From Pseudoxanthomonas sp. X-1 (lineage in GTDB: Bacteria; Pseudomonadota; Gammaproteobacteria; Xanthomonadales; Xanthomonadaceae), in contig NZ_CP083376.1 of NCBI RefSeq assembly GCF_020042665.1, positions 2,082,001-2,146,000 on the forward strand: 64,000 bases of DNA, written 5' to 3'. This document shows positions 61,890-64,000 of the stretch, one piece after another. The notes below the pieces were generated by a model. The model had not been told where the DNA came from and did not search any database. It worked only from the letters and a program-made list of their open reading frames with translations. Positions within the stretch are counted from its first letter, which is position 1, and each line of letters begins with the position of its first letter. Both the position numbers and the translations under genes were made by a program.

Positions 61890-63053
61890 ATGAAAGCGTT
61901 GACCTACCACGGTTCCAAGGACGTGCGCGTCGAGACCGTTCCCGATCCGACGCTGGTGGAGGCCGACGACATCCTGCTGCGGGTGACGGCCACCGCGATC
62001 TGCGGCTCGGACCTGCATCTGTTCCACGGCAAGATCCCGGAGACTCGGCACGGCGACATCTTCGGCCATGAGTTCATGGGCGTGGTGGAAGACGCAGGCT
62101 CGGCGGTGACCGAGGTGAGCGTGGGCGACCGCGTGGTCATTCCGTTCGTGATCGCCTGCGGCAAGTGCTTCTTCTGCGAGAACGAGTTGTTTTCGGCCTG
62201 CGAGACGACCAATCCCGACCAGGGCGCCAGCGTGCGCAAGCGCGCGAAGATGACGCCGCCGGCCGCGCTGTTCGGCTATTCGCACCTCTACGGCGGCGTG
62301 CCGGGCGGGCAGGCCGAGTACGTGCGCGTGCCCAAGGCCAACGTCGGGCCGTTCGCCGTGCCTGGCAGCCTGGCCGACGAGAAGGTGCTGTTCCTGTCGG
62401 ACATCCTGCCCACCGGCTACCAGGCCGTGCTCAACGCGAAGATCGGGCCCGGGTCCACCGTGGCGATCTTCGGCGCCGGCCCGGTCGGCCTGATGGCGGC
62501 CGCGTGCGCGCGCATGCTGGGCGCCGAGCAGATCTTCATGGTGGATTCGGAGCGGTACCGCCTGGACTTCGCGGTGGGCGCCTACGGCGTGATCCCGATC
62601 GATTTCAGCGAAGGCGACGCATCGGAGCGGATCCTGGAACTGACCAACGGAAGAGGCGTCTCCGCGTCTATCGATGCGGTGGGCTTCGAGGCCAAGGGCA
62701 GCACCACCGAGACCGTGCTGAGCACGCTGAAGATCGAAACCAGCTCCGGCGAGGTGATCCGCCAGTGCATCTCGGCCACGCAGCGCGGCGGCGTGGTGAG
62801 CATCCCCGGCGTCTATGCCGGCTTCATCCATGGCTTCCTCATCGGCGACGCGTTCGACAAGGGGCTGTCCTTCGCCATGGGCCAGACCCATGTGCATAAG
62901 TACCTGCCCGAACTGCTCGGCTTCATCGAGGACGGCGATCTGGACCCGGACATCATCATCTCGCACCGCATGAAGCTGGCCGACGCGGCGCAGGGCTACA
63001 AGATCTTCGACGAGAAGCAGGAGAACTGCCGCAAGGTCGTGATGACGCCGTAG
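61890..63053 (+). CDS. Zinc-dependent alcohol dehydrogenase (formaldehyde-dehydrogenase-like)
   Basis: 387 residues. Catalytic zinc ligands in [21 protein letters not shown] and a later position. The structural zinc lobe has four cysteines in [15 protein letters not shown]. The Rossmann NAD site is [20 protein letters not shown]. The length and the insert around 120-150 ([19 protein letters not shown]) match the long-chain, glutathione-independent formaldehyde-dehydrogenase-like group. Substrate not set by sequence. Faces the aldehyde dehydrogenase gene. Confidence 0.9.
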   Translation: MKALTYHGSKDVRVETVPDPTLVEADDILLRVTATAICGSDLHLFHGKIPETRHGDIFGHEFMGVVEDAGSAVTEVSVGDRVVIPFVIACGKCFFCENELFSACETTNPDQGASVRKRAKMTPPAALFGYSHLYGGVPGGQAEYVRVPKANVGPFAVPGSLADEKVLFLSDILPTGYQAVLNAKIGPGSTVAIFGAGPVGLMAAACARMLGAEQIFMVDSERYRLDFAVGAYGVIPIDFSEGDASERILELTNGRGVSASIDAVGFEAKGSTTETVLSTLKIETSSGEVIRQCISATQRGGVVSIPGVYAGFIHGFLIGDAFDKGLSFAMGQTHVHKYLPELLGFIEDGDLDPDIIISHRMKLADAAQGYKIFDEKQENCRKVVMTP

Positions 63054-63146
63054 CGGGGGCAGTGTGCGCCACTCGCGAGCGGTGCGTTTGCAAACCGCGC
63101 GGCGGCAACGCACGTGATCCGCAGCGACGCGCTGATCGAGGCGCTC

Positions 63147-63185
63147 AAGGAAGCAAGGTGGCACCTTGCTTCCTTCTTCATTTGC
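63147..63185. terminator. Terminator between the alcohol and aldehyde dehydrogenase genes
   Basis: Perfect 13-bp stem (63147-63159 with 63163-63175), GGC loop, followed by CTTCATTT. It lies between convergent genes. Confidence 0.75.
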
Positions 63186-63202
63186 ACGACTGGATCGCAG
63201 CC

Positions 63203-64000
63203 CTAGCGCGCCAGCCAGCCGAACATCCGCCGCGCCAGCCCCGTCCATGGCGGGCCGAGCCGCTGGAAGACATTGACCGGGCCGACCTTGAACACCGCGC
63301 GCGCGTGGCTGAAGCGCTTGAAGCCCTCGTGTCCGTGATAGGCACCCATGCCGCTGGGCCCGATGCCGCCGAAAGGCAGGCTGTCCTGGGCGATGTGCAG
63401 CAGTGTCCCGTTGAGGGTGACGCCGCCGGAAGTCACGCCGTCCAGCACGCGCCGATGCACGGCGCGGTCGCCGCTGAAGCAGTACAGCGCCAGCGGGCGC
63501 TCGCGCGCGGCGGCGAAGGCGATGGCTTCCTCGAGGTGGTCGTAACCGACCAGCGGCAGCACCGGGCCGAAGATCTCCTCGCGCATCAGCAGGCTGTCCA
63601 GCGGCGGGTCGAGCACCAGCGTCGGGGCGATCTTCTCCGGCGCGCCGTCCGCCTCGAGCGCCTGCACGCGCGCGCCGGCGGCGCGTGCTTCGTCCAGCGC
63701 CGATGCCAGCCGCTGCCGATGGCGTGGCGTGATCACCGCCGAATAGTCCGCGTTGCCCGCCACCGTCGGATAGCGGCGTCGCGCCGCGTCCAGCACGGCG
63801 GCGGCGAAGTCGTCCATCCTGGCGCGCGGCACCAGCACGTAGTCCGGTGCGATGCAGGTCTGTCCGGCGTTGAGGAACTTGCCGAAGGCGATCGCGTCGG
63901 CGGCCTTGGCCAGTGGGTAGTCCGCCGCGACGAAGGCCGGCGACTTGCCGCCCAGTTCCAGCGTCACCGGCGTGAGGTGCTCCGCCGCGGCGCGCATGAC
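63203..64000 (-). CDS. Coniferyl-aldehyde-dehydrogenase-like protein (5' part beyond window)
   Basis: The last 266 or so codons of an aldehyde dehydrogenase; the frame is open at the window end. LELGGKSPAFVAADYPL contains the active-site Glu, GKFLNAGQTCIAPDYVL the catalytic Cys, and EEIFGPVLPLVGYDH and SLPFGGIGPSGMGAYHGHEGFKRFSH the conserved C-terminal features of this group. Oxidises aromatic or fatty aldehydes with NAD(P)+. Exact substrate uncertain. Confidence 0.88.
   Translation of the reverse strand, partial: VMRAAAEHLTPVTLELGGKSPAFVAADYPLAKAADAIAFGKFLNAGQTCIAPDYVLVPRARMDDFAAAVLDAARRRYPTVAGNADYSAVITPRHRQRLASALDEARAAGARVQALEADGAPEKIAPTLVLDPPLDSLLMREEIFGPVLPLVGYDHLEEAIAFAAARERPLALYCFSGDRAVHRRVLDGVTSGGVTLNGTLLHIAQDSLPFGGIGPSGMGAYHGHEGFKRFSHARAVFKVGPVNVFQRLGPPWTGLARRMFGWLAR

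Overview
The window is a high-GC chromosome segment of a gammaproteobacterium of the Xanthomonadaceae (Xanthomonas / Stenotrophomonas / Lysobacter / Pseudoxanthomonas group). The strongest evidence is the arginine cluster. It uses N-acetylornithine carbamoyltransferase with the residues known from the Xanthomonas campestris enzyme (W77, E92, K252, K302), an acetylcitrulline deacetylase-type ArgE and a fused kinase/synthase ArgB, and it runs into proB-proA. Species cannot be read from the sequence alone.

Layout. 1-4.3 kb: 3' end of penicillin-binding protein 1C, a ferritin-like protein, a peroxiredoxin, a small heat-shock protein with a sigma32-like promoter, CbpA and PilH. 4.5-11.0 kb: a LOG-family hydrolase, then the 2-oxoglutarate dehydrogenase genes sucA-sucB-lpdA (minus strand), separated by dispersed short repeats. 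11.2-17.3 kb: small conserved genes, a JmjC-type ribosomal-protein hydroxylase homologue, and divergent purB and fumC. 17.4-23.6 kb: a secreted alpha/beta hydrolase, then a minus-strand operon of a small membrane protein, a YtrA-type GntR repressor, an ABC ATPase and permease, a GSGD-repeat periplasmic protein and two lipoproteins. A well-formed promoter and palindromic operator lie upstream of it. 23.7-29.6 kb: an FKBP isomerase, slyX, a DUF2058 protein, an MFS exporter, sufE, cysS and a periplasmic protein.

29.6-41.5 kb: arginine and proline biosynthesis, argF'-argG-GNAT-argE'-argB-GNAT-argC-argH-yciI-proB-proA, all on the plus strand. The 5' leader contains a short Arg-containing reading frame, an antiterminator and an intrinsic terminator in the geometry of a ribosome-dependent attenuator. 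41.6-50.7 kb: a putative exopolysaccharide synthase/outer-membrane-barrel pair with a CRP/Clp-like site, an alpha-amino acid ester hydrolase, two TonB-like proteins, serS and a LysR regulator.

50.78-58.18 kb: tRNA-Ser(UGA) followed by a compact integrated element bounded by a 21-bp direct repeat of the tRNA 3' end. It carries a frameshifted integrase remnant and two divergent genes: a HEPN/abortive-infection protein and a 1870-residue protein with DUF4011, SF1-helicase, PD-(D/E)XK-nuclease and DUF3320 regions. Its base composition and codon use differ from the rest of the window, and it is the best candidate for an anti-phage defence module. 58.2-59.4 kb is AT-richer and decayed (a small membrane gene and a glutathione S-transferase remnant). 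59.5-64 kb returns to host-like sequence: a proline-rich lipoprotein, an AraC regulator divergent from an amidohydrolase, a zinc alcohol dehydrogenase, and a coniferyl-aldehyde-dehydrogenase-like gene cut by the window end.
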